Positions 12,704 to 25,468 of a stretch of DNA of 64,000 nucleotides are shown here, piece after piece. The stretch lies in assembly GCA_009667805.1 (NCBI GenBank), contig CM019063.1:406912959-406976958 (forward strand). Direction: 5' to 3'. Below the pieces are notes generated by a model. It was given only the letters and a program-made list of their open reading frames with translations. It did no database searches and was not told the DNA's origin. Every line of letters begins with the position of its first letter. Position 1 is the stretch's first letter. The position numbers were made by a program, and so were the translations under genes. Source of the stretch: Leptobrachium leishanense. Taxonomy: Eukaryota; Chordata; Amphibia; Anura; Megophryidae.

Positions 12704-13587
12704 CAGGGTAATTTAAAGAGAATCGAAAAGTCACCGCACGTTCGGTGACTTTTCGTTCTCTTCAATTCGGTTCGCTTTGCTGATCCCATTTCGGCGACCC
12801 TGAGGTGTAATCAGCAAGACCACAGGGTCCCCGAATTGCAGGGAAAGGCCGCCGCAAACCAAACGAAAACTAATGGAAAAACCTGGCGAATGCATGCCGA
12901 AAACCCGCAAAAACATCTGGATTAACCCACTGAAAACGCCGGAAAAACCCGAGCAGGAGCCGATCACACACAGCGAGGATGCCGGAAAAAGCCGACACCG
13001 CAGACGACTTAAGTGAATAAATTAGAAAAACAGTTTGCTTGAATGTTTGAAAAGTGAAACGCTGTTTGCAAAGAAACTACTCACAGAAAATGTCTGAAAT
13101 TTACATATGAGGTCCAGGGAATGATAATAAAAAGGGCAGTTACAGGAAAAAAAAAAATCTGACATTTTTTTAAAAAAAAATCCAGAAAAATGCTTAAAAT
13201 ATCCTAAAAAAATCTATAAATAAAGAGACTCTTTACTGCAGAATTTTATAATGAACGGTTTATTAGATATTGAATTAAAAGGGGAATATTTTTAACATTG
13301 AAGCCTATGGGATTCTCCTGAATAAACTTGCTGAATTAAACCACCGAGTGACAGTGCATTTCGGGAACCTTTCACTGCTGGTTTGTGTTCTCTTAATAGA
13401 CGAAGCAGTGCTTTTTTATGGGGATTTCACTTCCCCCGAACAGGCACCGTATGTGCAGGTAATTCGCCAGGATTTGGCGTATTGCCTGCTCTCTGGATAG
13501 CTGAATGGCCAAGAAAGTTAACCGAACGCTGATTTTCAGCGTTCAATTACCTTTCTCCAGCAATTCGGATCTCTTTGAATTACCTTG
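12704..13587. mobile_element. Harbinger-like MITE, family F1 (reverse orientation)
   Basis: It begins CAGGGTAATTTAAAGAGAAT and ends with CTCTTTGAATTACCTTG. The family core is on the minus strand around 13180-13305. It is the reverse orientation of the 7489 copy, and starts only 7 bp after the F2 MITE. Confidence 0.7.
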
Positions 13588-13620
13588 TGTGAGTTTCTCT
13601 GTCCTGAAGATGCAAAATAA

Positions 13621-14023
13621 GGCTAGGGTCAGACGAACGCATTGCGAATGCGCGTGCAGCCTCACTTTATCACGGCCGCACTAGCAGCAAATGACGGCCA
13701 ATGACGGGCAATGTACGAAGCGCAACGCAAGCGGCAAACAAACGCATTTTTTTAGAGAACGTGATACCGCTAGTACTGACGTACAGAGTGCGCTGCGTCC
13801 GCTAGCGGCGTGTGTGCGTGATTAGGAGACGTCAGACGCTGCTACTGTCCGGCCAACATAACGTCCAGACGCAAAAAGGGTTTTATTGATGATCCTTACA
13901 AAATCACGGACGACAATGCGCATCGTATGACCGATATCGCGTATTCCGTGAAAAAATACGTCCATTCGTTCGAACGCACTTTTTCACGGACGACGCGAAA
14001 AATGCGTTAGTCTAACCCTAGCC
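13621..14023. mobile_element. PIF-Harbinger MITE, family F3
   Basis: GGCTAGGGTCAGACGAACGC at the start matches the reverse complement of the end (GCGTTAGTCTAACCCTAGCC). TAA at 13618-13620 and 14024-14026 is a clean 3-bp target duplication. The interior is CpG-rich and non-coding (cgtccg/cggacg motifs). The ends are related to those of the Harbinger element at 19771-22706. Confidence 0.85.
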
Positions 14024-14026
14024 TAA

Positions 14027-16057
14027 AAGTGATACAATCTCTCCCATACAAAATTCTGCTAGAAATTGTTAATGAAGGCTTTGATTTAATTTTTTTTAAG
14101 TTTCTTATTCTACAAGTCAAAATTAACATAAGCTGCATAGCAATAAAAAATATTAAAAATGTAAAAGGGGAAACAAACATCTACGAAATTACAAAGGGAA
14201 GTGCACATTTGTGTTTTCCATGATTTAAGCATACCAGATACTTGTAAAATCCATATAATTGCCTTGCAGATGGAAATTGCTCGGTTCCACTGCTACGGGC
14301 TATTCTCACAGACTAGACAGAGGTATGTCCATTACAGTATTTGAACACATGTTAAACGATCATTTAGAGAGTAAAGTGTTATCTATTTAAATAGCCTGAG
14401 GTAAAACATGTCATAGAATGTAAAGTGCAAATCAAGTACTTTAAATTATTAGATACCCTGCCAAAAGTCAAATGTGCTTTACTGAATAAATAAGCCACGT
14501 TTAGATAACTAAGTCCAATATTAATATTTATTAAATGCGTTGTTTTTTTTCACTTCAGTTCACGTCGTGTTTGCTAATCCGCTAATTGCGTTATAAGAAA
14601 AAAAATCAAGTTGAGTCTTTTTTAATATAAAATCATGTAATATTATAATCTCAATGAGGGACAAAGCTTTACACTTATGTAAATACAATGTGTAACAACT
14701 GTAATGTTGAAAAAGAGACAGTTCTGTAGTCTTTAAAAGTCCTAAAACTTTCTAAATCCTGAATTAATCTTCCCAGAGGATAAAAGACTGGGCACAGTTT
14801 GTATATACTGCCCCAGTCTTTTTTATCCTTTGGGAACCAGCGCAGCAGGTTTCTACTTAGCGTCCCCGTTTTAGCTCCATATTAGGGGGCAGGCTATGCT
14901 GACCTATGGTGTTTAGGCTCACCCGCCGTAGGAAGGCATAGCATATCCTGCAGAGTGAAAAAAACTAATTTAAAAAATATAATATTTTTACTTTGAATCC
15001 TATGGGATTCACATGTTTAAACCTGTCGAACTGAAACACCGTAAATCAGGGCATTTCGCCAGAATTTCGGTGCAGTTTGGCATCCCATGAATAGAAGACA
15101 CGATTGTCTTCTATGGGGCAATTTTGTTGCCACAGACCGCTGCCGAATTACGGTGAACTGTGGCAAATTGCACCGTATTTTGTTGTCTTGACAGCTTCGT
15201 GAATAGACGAATTGGACCGAACTGTGAAATTCACCATCTGGTGTAATTCAGGGCCAATTTAAAGGTTAGTGAGTGACCTCTTAATTTTTTCTTCTTTTTG
15301 GGGCTGATCAGCCCCCTCTTTACTCCACATCTTGTGTGTAAGAAATACAAAACAGCACAAATAATGGCAAGTGTTTTATAAGAATACATACACGCTGATG
15401 AAAACCAAAATACCTTGCTAGTTTGTTGTACAGAATTTCACCCGTTGACTGTTAAATAGAATGATTTACACCATCAAGTTAGTGCTCCCCTACCTTTGAT
15501 TTGCAAAGTATATGACCCATGTACCTGCATGTGGGTAATGTCTAAAATGTATCTGGTCACCATGCAGATGTGCGGGAATTGGATACGCGCTAGTGATGAA
15601 TGACTGAACATGTTATCTTCGCAAAAATCAACATTATTTTACACAGTGACTTCACTCTTCCTGTTATCACTGAAAGATAAAGAGTGATTTGGTTTAAATA
15701 TAGGATATAAATAAATGAATGAGGAACTGGAGTAAACATGTTGTGCAGACAACCTTACATTTAAGTCCTTGTGTTAGTGATGCACCGATACTGTTGTTAT
15801 TATTTGAACTATTGTATTTAGCTCCTGAAGCACAATAAAAACAATACGTTTGTTTGTGGGGAAGGGATTTGTGTGCTGCACCGTTTAATAAGTTGTGAGA
15901 TTGAAGGGCAAACACACATTTTTTGGCAGAAACTTAACTTAATTCTTTGTTTTGTTAAGATCTTTATGATACAGAATTAATTTAACTTGCTACATAAGGA
16001 TAACGATTACAGTTTGGTAAATCTATTTATTTTCCGTTTTGTATAGTATAATACCTC
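14027..16057. other. AT-rich sequence, possible MITE remnants only
   Basis: No gene found. An inverted pair GAGGATAAAAGACTGGG / CCCAGTCTTTTTTATCCTT lies at 14774-14832. A stretch at 14950-15260 resembles family F1 in vocabulary (gaattacggtg, cgccagaatttcgg), but has no intact ends. Confidence 0.4.
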
Positions 16058-16236
16058 CATAGACAAAACAGCACCAGGCACTCCAAATGAATGGTGTCAT
16101 TTACTGAGGATACACAATGTTTCCATCTCCCACAACTTTCTCAAATGTCATTTGGGAAAGGTCTGTGAGATAAAACATTGCTTATCTTCAATAAATGCCA
16201 CCATTTTTTGGAGTGCCTGGTGCTGTTTTGTCTATG
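16058..16236. mobile_element. small MITE with 28-bp perfect terminal inverted repeats
   Basis: CATAGACAAAACAGCACCAG at the left is exactly complemented at the right end (CTGGTGCTGTTTTGTCTATG), and the match extends inward through GCACTCCA. The interior is non-coding. Target duplication is not clear. Confidence 0.6.
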
Positions 16237-16539
16237 AATTTCTTGCTAGTGGTTGACTCCATGAGCACCATTTCCTCTCATATCTATGTGCTGTTTTTTC
16301 TGAGTGCATCTCTCTGCTGTTAATAAATGTTTAGTATAATGGTCACAAATTATTTTGTGGGTAAATTAAGTCCCTATTCCAAATGTACCAATAGGGTGTA
16401 CGTCTGGGGCCTTTTATCTTAAAAGCTCACTCAATAACACTTACGCCTTCCTCTGCTGTAAATTTTGCTTGTGACACGGATGCAACAGCAGATTACTGGA
16501 AATGAATGCTTACTATACTTTGTATATATTTAACACCTA

Positions 16540-17377
<838 letters not shown>

Positions 17378-17379
17378 TA

Positions 17380-19536
17380 TACTACGCAACTTGTGTCCCT
17401 GAGCTTGCGTCTCAGATGAAGTGCCAAGTCACTCTACTTTAGCGTCTCCTATATTTTGTATGGGACACATTAATGTGCCCCCAGCAGATGAAGAACAAGT
17501 TATTCCAACCAGCTCCTTTTACGTCCGTGCCTGATGTTACTCAGGATTGAGTAATGTCTTTCAAACCCTGTTAAGTGATTGTGCTGAAGCGCAATCACTT
17601 AGCACATTAATTAAATTTCACTTAAAAATCCCATACTCACCTCAATGGAATGAGCGGCACAATCCACTTGTCAGGTTCCGGAGCCTAAACAGTTAAAACA
17701 CAGTACACACACACGACACCCCTGTGTTTGAATAAAGGTCCATTTCCCCCTATCCAACTTGGCTCTACATTGCAAGTCAACCCCTTTTAGTGTTCAGACC
17801 TCCTGCTGTGTTACTCTTGCTTTACCATGTACCAGACCCCTGCTTGCCTACCGATTGCTGCCCTATACCAACCCTTGACCTCGGATCACCCCTTTGACTA
17901 CACTCTCTGGAAATATGCTCTTGTACTGCGCATTGGATCTCCAAGTGTCTGTTTACCCAAAGGTACCATCTGTGTGTCCCTGCACACTGGGCTCAGACTC
18001 CCTAACCATGAACTTGGGTCCCACCATGGAACACGGCAGGTGCCACACTGACACCTCTGCTTCCTCAGTCCGCAGGGCAGAGGAACACTGAGAGAGGATA
18101 ATGTCAGCAGTCCATGACAAAGAAATGAAAAATCCCAGTTGCCTGGTGACACATTTGTGGGAGGTGGAAACGCCTCACTTCACAAAGCGTTTTTAACCAA
18201 ACAGCACTTGTAGGATGGGGCACTCTACACAGCCTGACCACGTTAAAATGCTAAAGTGCCCAGGCTGAATAGAGTGTCTCTTTAATATGACATGGAACAA
18301 TTGGCATTGGTAACAGCAATATAGTTAAAGGCACACTCTACTCATCCTGACCACTTTATAGTTTTAAACTATAAAACCCCCACCCCTCCCTTTATCCCCT
18401 GTTTGGTGAATTTGCATGGTGATGGAGGAGTTTTCTCCACCCAACTCAGCATCACCACCAGCAGCCGGGATTTTTGAATTTCAAAAGACTGGTCACTAGT
18501 GACACCGGGATGTACAGAGTGTCACCCTCTCTGAAACCAATCGATCCATTGTTCTGTGCAGGCACTATGGAACTTGTATACGTAAATTTGAGGTTCCTAC
18601 ACTATGCAAGTTTGGGAGTACCTGAGCTGAAGAGTAGGAGCAGCGGGCATCAAGGGGGGGGAGGTGAATAAATTCACCTAAAAATTAAAAAAAATATATA
18701 AAATATATGTAAAAGAATAAATGGGCAGACGCTGTCAGCAGCAACTGTTCAATTATTTAATCAGTCAGTACCAACTAAAACCCAACCCAGTAAATCAGAT
18801 ATTCACCTCTCATCCCGCGGGAAGAACGGCGGCCTGATCCGCTGCTTTTGACCACCAGGAGCAGGGTTAGACAAATAGTCCCCAGTCTTCCACCGCGATC
18901 ACTCTGTGACCCTGCACGATCTTGCGAGAGAGAATTCACGCAGGGCTCATTGAGCAGCAGCCGAATCCTCCATGGAGTCATATGGACTCTAGGAGGTGAT
19001 ACTGCGAATATCCCCGAGGGTAGCGCATGGTTCCAGGCCAGGTGCTGAATTAGCGCTTGCCCTGGAATCTCACGCTAAAATGGGGACGCTACGTGGAAAC
19101 CTGCGGAGGTCTTCCTCATTTGTGTCCCCATTTTAGCATGACGGCAGAATAGTAACCCTAGACTTAAATTGTAAAATACTAAAAACATACCTTTATTTGG
19201 GCCAGATTTCAAAGTTGGTGCTAACTTAACCAGAGCTGTTGTAAACTTAACAACTCCATAGACTATAATGGATCTGGTAAGGTTACAACAGCTCTGGTTT
19301 ACTTAGCAGCGCTGCCCTCCCTGATACTCATGGTAGTGCTTCTGCGCTGCCGCAAGTATTACCTCCTGAAGTCCATGGAGAGTTCCGCTGTTGGGCCGCT
19401 AGCCCTGCGCGATTTCGTTCTATTCTACTATTTTCCCCCAGTTTCACTCCGCTCCCGGCAGGCAGAAGCAGCGGATGGGCACGACGTTCTCACCGCAGGA
19501 TGAGAGGTGAGTGTCTGACTTATTGGGGTGGTTTGA
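17380..19536. other. repeat-derived sequence without recognised gene
   Basis: Two blocks (18205-18290 and 18325-18370) carry a motif like GGCACACTCTACTCATCCTG ACC, also found near 46110. The segment 18780-19150 resembles 43700-44110 (shared GGTCCTCG/CACGCTAAAATGGGGACGCT vocabulary), suggesting a second diverged copy of that MITE. An inverted pair ACCAGAGCTGTTGTAA / TTACAACAGCTCTGGT lies at 19230-19300. Confidence 0.4.
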
Positions 19537-19582
19537 GCTGGTGCTAACTGATTCTGCAAAAGCAGAATCAGTTAGCACCAGC
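19537..19582. repeat. perfect 21-bp-arm hairpin
   Basis: The arm GCTGGTGCTAACTGATTCTG C at 19537-19557 is exactly complemented at 19562-19582 across a 4-base A loop. A diverged version occurs at 43639-43682. Confidence 0.85.
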
Positions 19583-19993
19583 TTTTGGGTGCCAGTAAAC
19601 AAAATCGGTTAACCCATCGGTACAGTAATTAGGACTTAATACCTTACTTATCCTAACACTAATTACTGTTTACACTCCCCATGTTAAGTAGAGGGTGTGC
19701 AAAGTACAGCAAGCTATCTCAAGCTAGCGCAATCACTGGTGCGCTGATTTTTTTTAACAATTTAGTGTTCGGCTAGAGTCAGACGAGCGCATTTTCTACG
19801 GACTGTGCATCCGTGCGGTACGGACGCACGTTTTGACAGAGGACGCGGTAGTGGCCACACGGTCCATTGTAACGTCCGTGATTTTTGACGGATCTAGTAA
19901 AAAAAGAAATATGAGTAACCAAATTGCTGAATTAAAAGTAGAAGGGGAAAAGGGTATAAAAAGCCATTTTGTGGAAGGTGGCGTTTTTCCAAG

Positions 19994-20289
19994 ATGGATG
20001 CAGTCCAAGTCTTTGTGTTTGCTACAACGGGCTACCTGTATCTGAAGAACAAGAAGAAACGACGATCATGGGTTCATCCCATCAACGATACCAGATACAC
20101 CCATGGCCACTTTGTGACACTGTACAGGCCACTGCGAGAGAGGGACCAGGCGAAGTTCTTTAACAACATGCGAATGTCCATCAGGTCCTTTGACGAACTG
20201 TTGTTGAAGGTACGCGAGCCACTGACGAAGAGGGACACCAACATGAGGGCCACCATACCACCAGAGGAGATGCTGGTCATCACTTTGCG
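19994..20289 (+). pseudogene. Harbinger transposase, exon 1
   Basis: From the ATG at 19994 the frame encodes about 98 residues resembling the N-terminal region of PIF/HARBI1-type nucleases: RRSWVHPINDTRYTHGHFVT, then FFNNMRMSIRSFDELLLKV, then TIPPEEMLVITLR. It ends at a consensus donor (GCG|GTAAGT at 20290), leaving two bases of a codon. Joined to the acceptor at 22244/22245, CG+G gives Arg and the frame continues YLASGCSLQDLQY, exactly the expected family continuation. So this is a true exon boundary. No stop occurs in this exon; the gene is broken downstream. Confidence 0.8.
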
Positions 20290-20690
20290 GTAAGTACTAT
20301 CAAACACCTGCATTCATGACTTCGCTGCCAGTCAGCAGGCATGTGCTCGGTGTGCAGAGCCCCTATTGTCGGTCTGTAGTGACATGCCCACTAGCCCATT
20401 CACACATGCATACCCACACACACGCACGCATCACATCATATGACGCGTACTCAATAATTAATGACGCAGACAACAATGTAAGGAAAATAAAAATTTTATC
20501 CACAATAAAGTGAATGTAAAAAAACAATAACATTCAAACCATATGTTATTGAACAGAACATTTATAATAAGCTAAAGAAATAGTGTCCACAAAAATGTAG
20601 CAAATAGTGCAACAACATAGAAATTGCAGATTTGATAGATGCCATGCATTGGTAGTCTAACAATTAAAAACAAACAAACAAAAAGACACA

Positions 20691-22168
20691 CTACAAATCC
20701 TCATACTGTGGAGCATCAGGGTCATGAGGACCGGGCATGTACCTGCGGTGGTACTCAGACTCAGGGGGTGGTTGTGGCCTAGCACCAGGGGACATGGGTT
20801 GGTGTGGAGGCTCCAGCTGGCTGTGCCGGTAATAACCACCGGCATATTGTGTTTGGGGCACAGCACTGCGAGCCACAGGTGGTTGTGCAGGCCGGGACAA
20901 AATGCTGTCGATCTTTGCCAGACAGTGCCGGCAGAACTCCATCTTCTGGGCCACGGTCATCTGGTGCAACATGGGCAGACAGGAATGGAAAAATGTCATG
21001 TCATCATCGTCCTAAAACCTGCAATGTGGAGGCGGTGGTGGTGGATGGTGCGCATCCATGAATGTCACCATGGCCTGCTCGAACTCGGTTGATGGTGGCC
21101 TCCTCCATTTCGGCGCCGGTCTGGTGGTGTCTGAAGGTGCTGTACTTGGTGTGATGGAACCGTTCTCTTCCGTCTGTCCTGGCTCTCCAGACACCCCTTC
21201 GTTGCGGTCAGCCTGGCTACTGGGAGGGCTGTCCTCAGCGCCTCGAGCAGCTTGACCCGCCTGCTTCTGATTTTCTGCCCTGGAGCCGTTAGGAATTTCC
21301 AGAGGGCTGCTCTGTGCCTTCTGGGGGTGATAGTGGGTACCCTGAATGAGACACCAGACGAGCTGTATGTTCCCACAGGATTCTCTGACTTTTAACAAAC
21401 AAAAACGCCACTATTTATGCTGAAATCCAACAGTCATAATTTGCATAAATGACGCACCTCGTCCTACCAATATGCTAATTACATTATGTCAGTTAGATAT
21501 TTACAATAAACATTCCTCTTTACATTCTTTAGCCTTTAGCTCACACAACATTTGCATAACCTATTGTTCTAACACATCAGATTAAAGACAAACACTATCA
21601 CAGATCCCTTAAATCAAATATGCAGCCAGATAAGGGGAAAAGCCCTGTTGCATAAATTACACAGCAGTAAAGCTTGTTTACTGGCTATACAGAAACACAT
21701 TTACCTACAGGAATAGAAGTATATTTAAAACTAAAGTTACGCCATTTTACACTAAACTAATTTAAACTAAAACCAAACGATGTAATATATATTTAAAAAC
21801 ACACAATATAAATTGAATATAAAGTCTCTTGGGGTTTGAAGTATGGAGCGTTACATCAGCTCCATGACACTTGGCACCTGTGCAGCAGTCTCCTCCTCCA
21901 ACTGCCACTCTGCTCCACATCCTCGGAGCAGCTGGCAGAACCACATGGCAGCATGTGTTGTTCCAGTGACCTGGATGTTGACGGGAGATCCATACTGCTC
22001 ACCGTTGTTCTCAGCTCGAGGGGTCGTAGCAGGAACAACAGCTGCTCTGCATAAACATAGTTGCGGCCCTTTTTCGCTGCTGATCCAGAGCGCACTGCTT
22101 CCGCGTCTTTCTAGAGGACCTGGTGTAGTAGTCCCTCACTGTCCTCCATTTCACAATGACTTCTTGTG
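20691..22168 (-). pseudogene. Harbinger MADF/Myb-like accessory protein, degenerate
   Basis: Minus strand. An acceptor (TTCTGTTTTGCAG) precedes the exon start at 22168, which opens EVIVKWRTVRDYYTRSSRK, the WRxxRDxYxR helix typical of MADF/Myb-SANT domains. Then follow YAEQLLFLLRPLELR, a Pro/Ser-rich linker (SPPSSQADRNEGVSG...), and the C-terminal signature MTFFHSCLPMLHQMTVAQKMEF, ending at a TAG/TAA near 20691. Such proteins help Harbinger transposase enter the nucleus and bind transposon ends. Several frame changes and stops separate the blocks, so it is a pseudogene. It lies antisense within the intron of the transposase gene. The first exon is not recognisable. Confidence 0.7.
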
Positions 22169-22244
22169 CTGCAAAACAGAAGAATGATATTAGGATTGGT
22201 TCATGGAATGTGATCATAACACACTTTTATATAGTTTTTTCTAG

Positions 22245-22600
22245 GTATCTTGCTAGTGGATGCAGTCTGCAGGACCTGCAATATAATATGCATTGGCAGA
22301 TCAACAGCTGGCGATATCGTCTGCAAGGTGTGCCAGAGAATATGGGACACGATGAGGGATCAATGTTTGCCAACACCCACAGACGAGGCATGGTCACGAA
22401 TTGCTGCGGGATTTCAGGACAGAGCAAACTTCCCAAACTGCCTGGGAGCCGTGGATGGCAAACACATCCGCATAGTGAAGCCACTGCAGAGTGGGTCACT
22501 GTATCAGAATTCATTATTTTTCTATTGGCCTACTGGCGTTGGCAGATGCCAACTACAACTTTGTCTATGTGGATGTGGGATCATATGGCAGTTCGGTGCA
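22245..22600 (+). pseudogene. Harbinger transposase, exon 2 (frameshifted and 3' truncated)
   Basis: After an acceptor ending TTTTTTCTAG (22244), three frames together give the nuclease core. Frame A gives YLASGCSLQDLQYN. After a frameshift near 22285, frame B gives GRSTAGDIVCKVCQRIWDTM and then CLGAVDGKHIRI, with the first catalytic Asp in VDGKH. After a second shift near 22500, frame C gives FSIGLLALADANYNFVYVDV, with the second catalytic Asp. The third acidic residue and C-terminus are absent: the coding sequence stops at the junction with terminal non-coding sequence at about 22590. Inactive. Confidence 0.8.
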
Positions 22601-22706
22601 GACGTACTTCGTGTGTGGAGCTCCATTGGTCATAATTATATGCTATTACGGACGTACAAATGTGCGGCAACACGGACGTGATCAGTGCGCTCGTCTAACA
22701 CGAGGC

Positions 22707-24729
22707 TTAGGAAGGTAATATGGGGGACGTGCATTAAAGTCACTTATCCTGACGATAGCGCTCACTAGGGAAAAGGGCCCTAGGAATGTAGCAATTTACT
22801 CTGGCAAACTGAAATCTGCCTGTCACATTTTATTACATCGAACAGGTAAAGTTGTCAAAACTTTAATGTTTAAAATAGCTTTGTGGTTGAGTGAATTCAG
22901 GTGTATATTAGGGTCACTGATACTGTATATGAGTTCGTAAAAACAGGTAATCATGCATCCATCACACTGAATGTGAGGTTATGAGGGTATTTCTGACAAT
23001 TTACTTGCGCTTACTATCAATTTGACACAGCTCAAAATGTCATTAAGAAAGTCAAAAAGATCAGCTAAAAAATGTAGAAATTCATTTTTTCAGATTTTCA
23101 CACATGTATCAACATAGGGGGGCTCTATCCCAATATAGCCAATGTTAGGGACCAGAAAAGATCTATAATTACATTTACAATAATTTATATAATACCAACA
23201 TATTCAACAGCACTGTACAATGAGTTGGACAAACAAAATTAACGAGTATGTTTGACACACAGAGAAGATGAGAAAAAAGGACCCTGCTGAAGAATTTACA
23301 ATCTAAAAGGATTGGGATGACACACTGATGTAAAGGTAAAAAGCAGAGTATGAAAGTTGATGAATGTATGGGGGGGAAGATATATCAGGAGAGGTGCAAT
23401 GTGGGGACTATGGAGTGAGCTGTTAGGCTTCTCTAAATAAAAAAGTGTTTGAGATGTCAGATATGAACTGGGAACCATTACAATGGCTCATTTATGCGTC
23501 ACACTGTAATAGCAAACAAATACCAGCAATGGTGCTATGTGCTGCCTCTGGTATACCATCCCAAAATCAGTAGCACTCCAGGGTGAGACGCATGAGATTG
23601 TGGAAATGCGTTCTCACAGGACTACATATTATGACTTGTTATGGTGGAAGGGCAATGGAATGCTGTTTGTTCTCTGTGTCCTTTAGTTTTCAGAAAAATG
23701 AGCAGGCGGGTCGTGCCATCCTCTTCAGGGGGATAAGAGTTAAGTTTTACCAAATTTTTTTATGGTATGGTTTTTATGGCTTCTGCAGTTGCAAAATCAC
23801 TTAACAGCAGCATTGGGAGCTGAGTTTTCCGAAGCAATAACAACTGTTAAATTGTATTTATTCTACAGTATCTTATTAACCTGTATTCCATTGTACCATC
23901 TTGCAACATGAAGTTTGTGTTAACAGTTTTTTTGTTGGAGAATGTATCCATAGATTAAAAGGCGGCTTTTCCACATTGATGGTAAATAATATTTTTTATA
24001 TTTCATACATTTCTGACAACTGCCAAAAATTCTAACGTCTTGAAATCATTCTAAACTCGCAGAAAGGAAAAGTGGACAGAATTATCATCACAACATAACA
24101 CCATGTGAATAGGCAATAATTAAGTGATATACTCAAAGAATGTATTGAACCACTGTTGAATATTATAATAACAGAAGATATTCATAAATAAATGCCTCAG
24201 TTTCATCTGTCAGCAACAAAATCTGAGACTGTAAGATGAAATTTAGGTTGCATTTGTCCAGAGGAGAATATTATGGGTCATTTCATATTAATAGCCTAAT
24301 AATGTTTTCATTATTATACCTAATTTTCTGCATGTAGAAATTCCATCCTTTTGCCTAAAAAGATTTAAGAGGTTTATTAAAATAAAACTCTGCTACCAAA
24401 AAATAAACCATTAAAATGATTTTGAATCCCATGCAAAAAAACATATAGAGAAAAAAAAATAGACAACATGGATTTCTGTAGATTTAAAGCCAACTAGATT
24501 AAAAACTAAAACACCACCAGTATTATCCTTGAACAATGACTACATACAGAAGCAACAGACAAAGGTTGGGTTTCATGGTAGGATTATGGACCTTCAAAGC
24601 AAATGAGCGTACTCCAATCTCATTTTCTAAATTCATTGCCAAATATATTTTAGATTAGTAACTAATTTCTAGAAACTGCAGCACTTGAAAGCTATAAACA
24701 ATACACATATGACACAAATTAAAAAAACT
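22707..24729. other. intergenic sequence with one retrotransposon-tail fragment
   Basis: AT-rich. The only recognisable item is the reversed LINE/SINE tail at about 23170-23440, annotated separately. Confidence 0.45.
23165..23440 (-). repeat. non-LTR 3' UTR/tail fragment, reversed
   Basis: On the minus strand it reads like 290-445 of the window: a TTGTAAATTCTTCAGCAGGG block upstream and a CAGTGCTGTTGAATATGTTG block near the tail, matching ...CAGCGCTGCGGAATATG.... It is a diverged copy of the same 3' end. Confidence 0.5.
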
Positions 24730-25468
24730 TCAGAGTTATTCAGAGAGAGCTGATCTGGCCCCGAAATGGCACTGAACAGTGAATTTCCCTGTACAGTGCA
24801 TTTTCGAGGCCATTTGGCTATTCAGAAATAGGGATGATCCGAACACCCCCGTGTTCGGTTCGCATTCGAACTCGAACAATTTCAAAAGTTCGAGTACGAA
24901 CTCGAACTGAACTCAATGCAAGTCAATGGGACTCAAAAGTTCGATTTTTAGAGTGCCCTGCAAGAGGGCATATATGCAAGATATTTGCCATAAAAGGTGT
25001 ATGGGGGTCCGGGTAGTGCCCTGGGGGGCAGGAAATAAGGACAAAAAGTTTTAAAAAAAAGTTTTTAAAGGAACAGTGAGTTTTCCATAAAAGAAGGGTT
25101 AAAAATTAAAACGAAAAATTCCTTCAAATATCGTGCCTAGGAGGTCCCCATAACCTGCCCGTGAAGTGGCGGATTTGTAGGATGTATAGAAACATTTAAA
25201 AACAAAAAAAATTAATTTCAAATGATGGTAAACGGTTTTCCTTTAATCTATCCATAAACAACTGCTTGGGGCGGCAGCCTGTATTAAAAGAGGAGACATT
25301 GTAGGACACGCGGAACAAGTTTAGTGATTTTTTGGCTAAGTTATGGTGAAACTTATGCAGGCATTGGATGAAAGTAACAATAGGTGCTTTAAAATTAGGC
25401 CTTTAGTGTCGGCAACAGTGCCGTCACACCATAATCCCTCTGTGGTATTGTTGTGGAAGAGTGCAGGG

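Larger units (their letters stand above)
19771..22706. mobile_element. degenerate two-gene PIF-Harbinger element
   Basis: Left end GGCTAGAGTCAGACGAGCGC, right end (reverse complement) AGCCTCGTGTTAGACGAGCG. Flanks are TTC and TTA, a decayed 3-bp duplication. It carries a Harbinger transposase on + (exons 19994-20289 and from 22245) and a MADF/Myb-like accessory protein on -, the two-gene set known for Harbinger elements. The 3' part of the transposase is missing: sequence runs straight from the VDVGSYG block into the terminal region seen in the F3 MITEs. It looks like an autonomous ancestor on its way to becoming a MITE. Confidence 0.85.
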
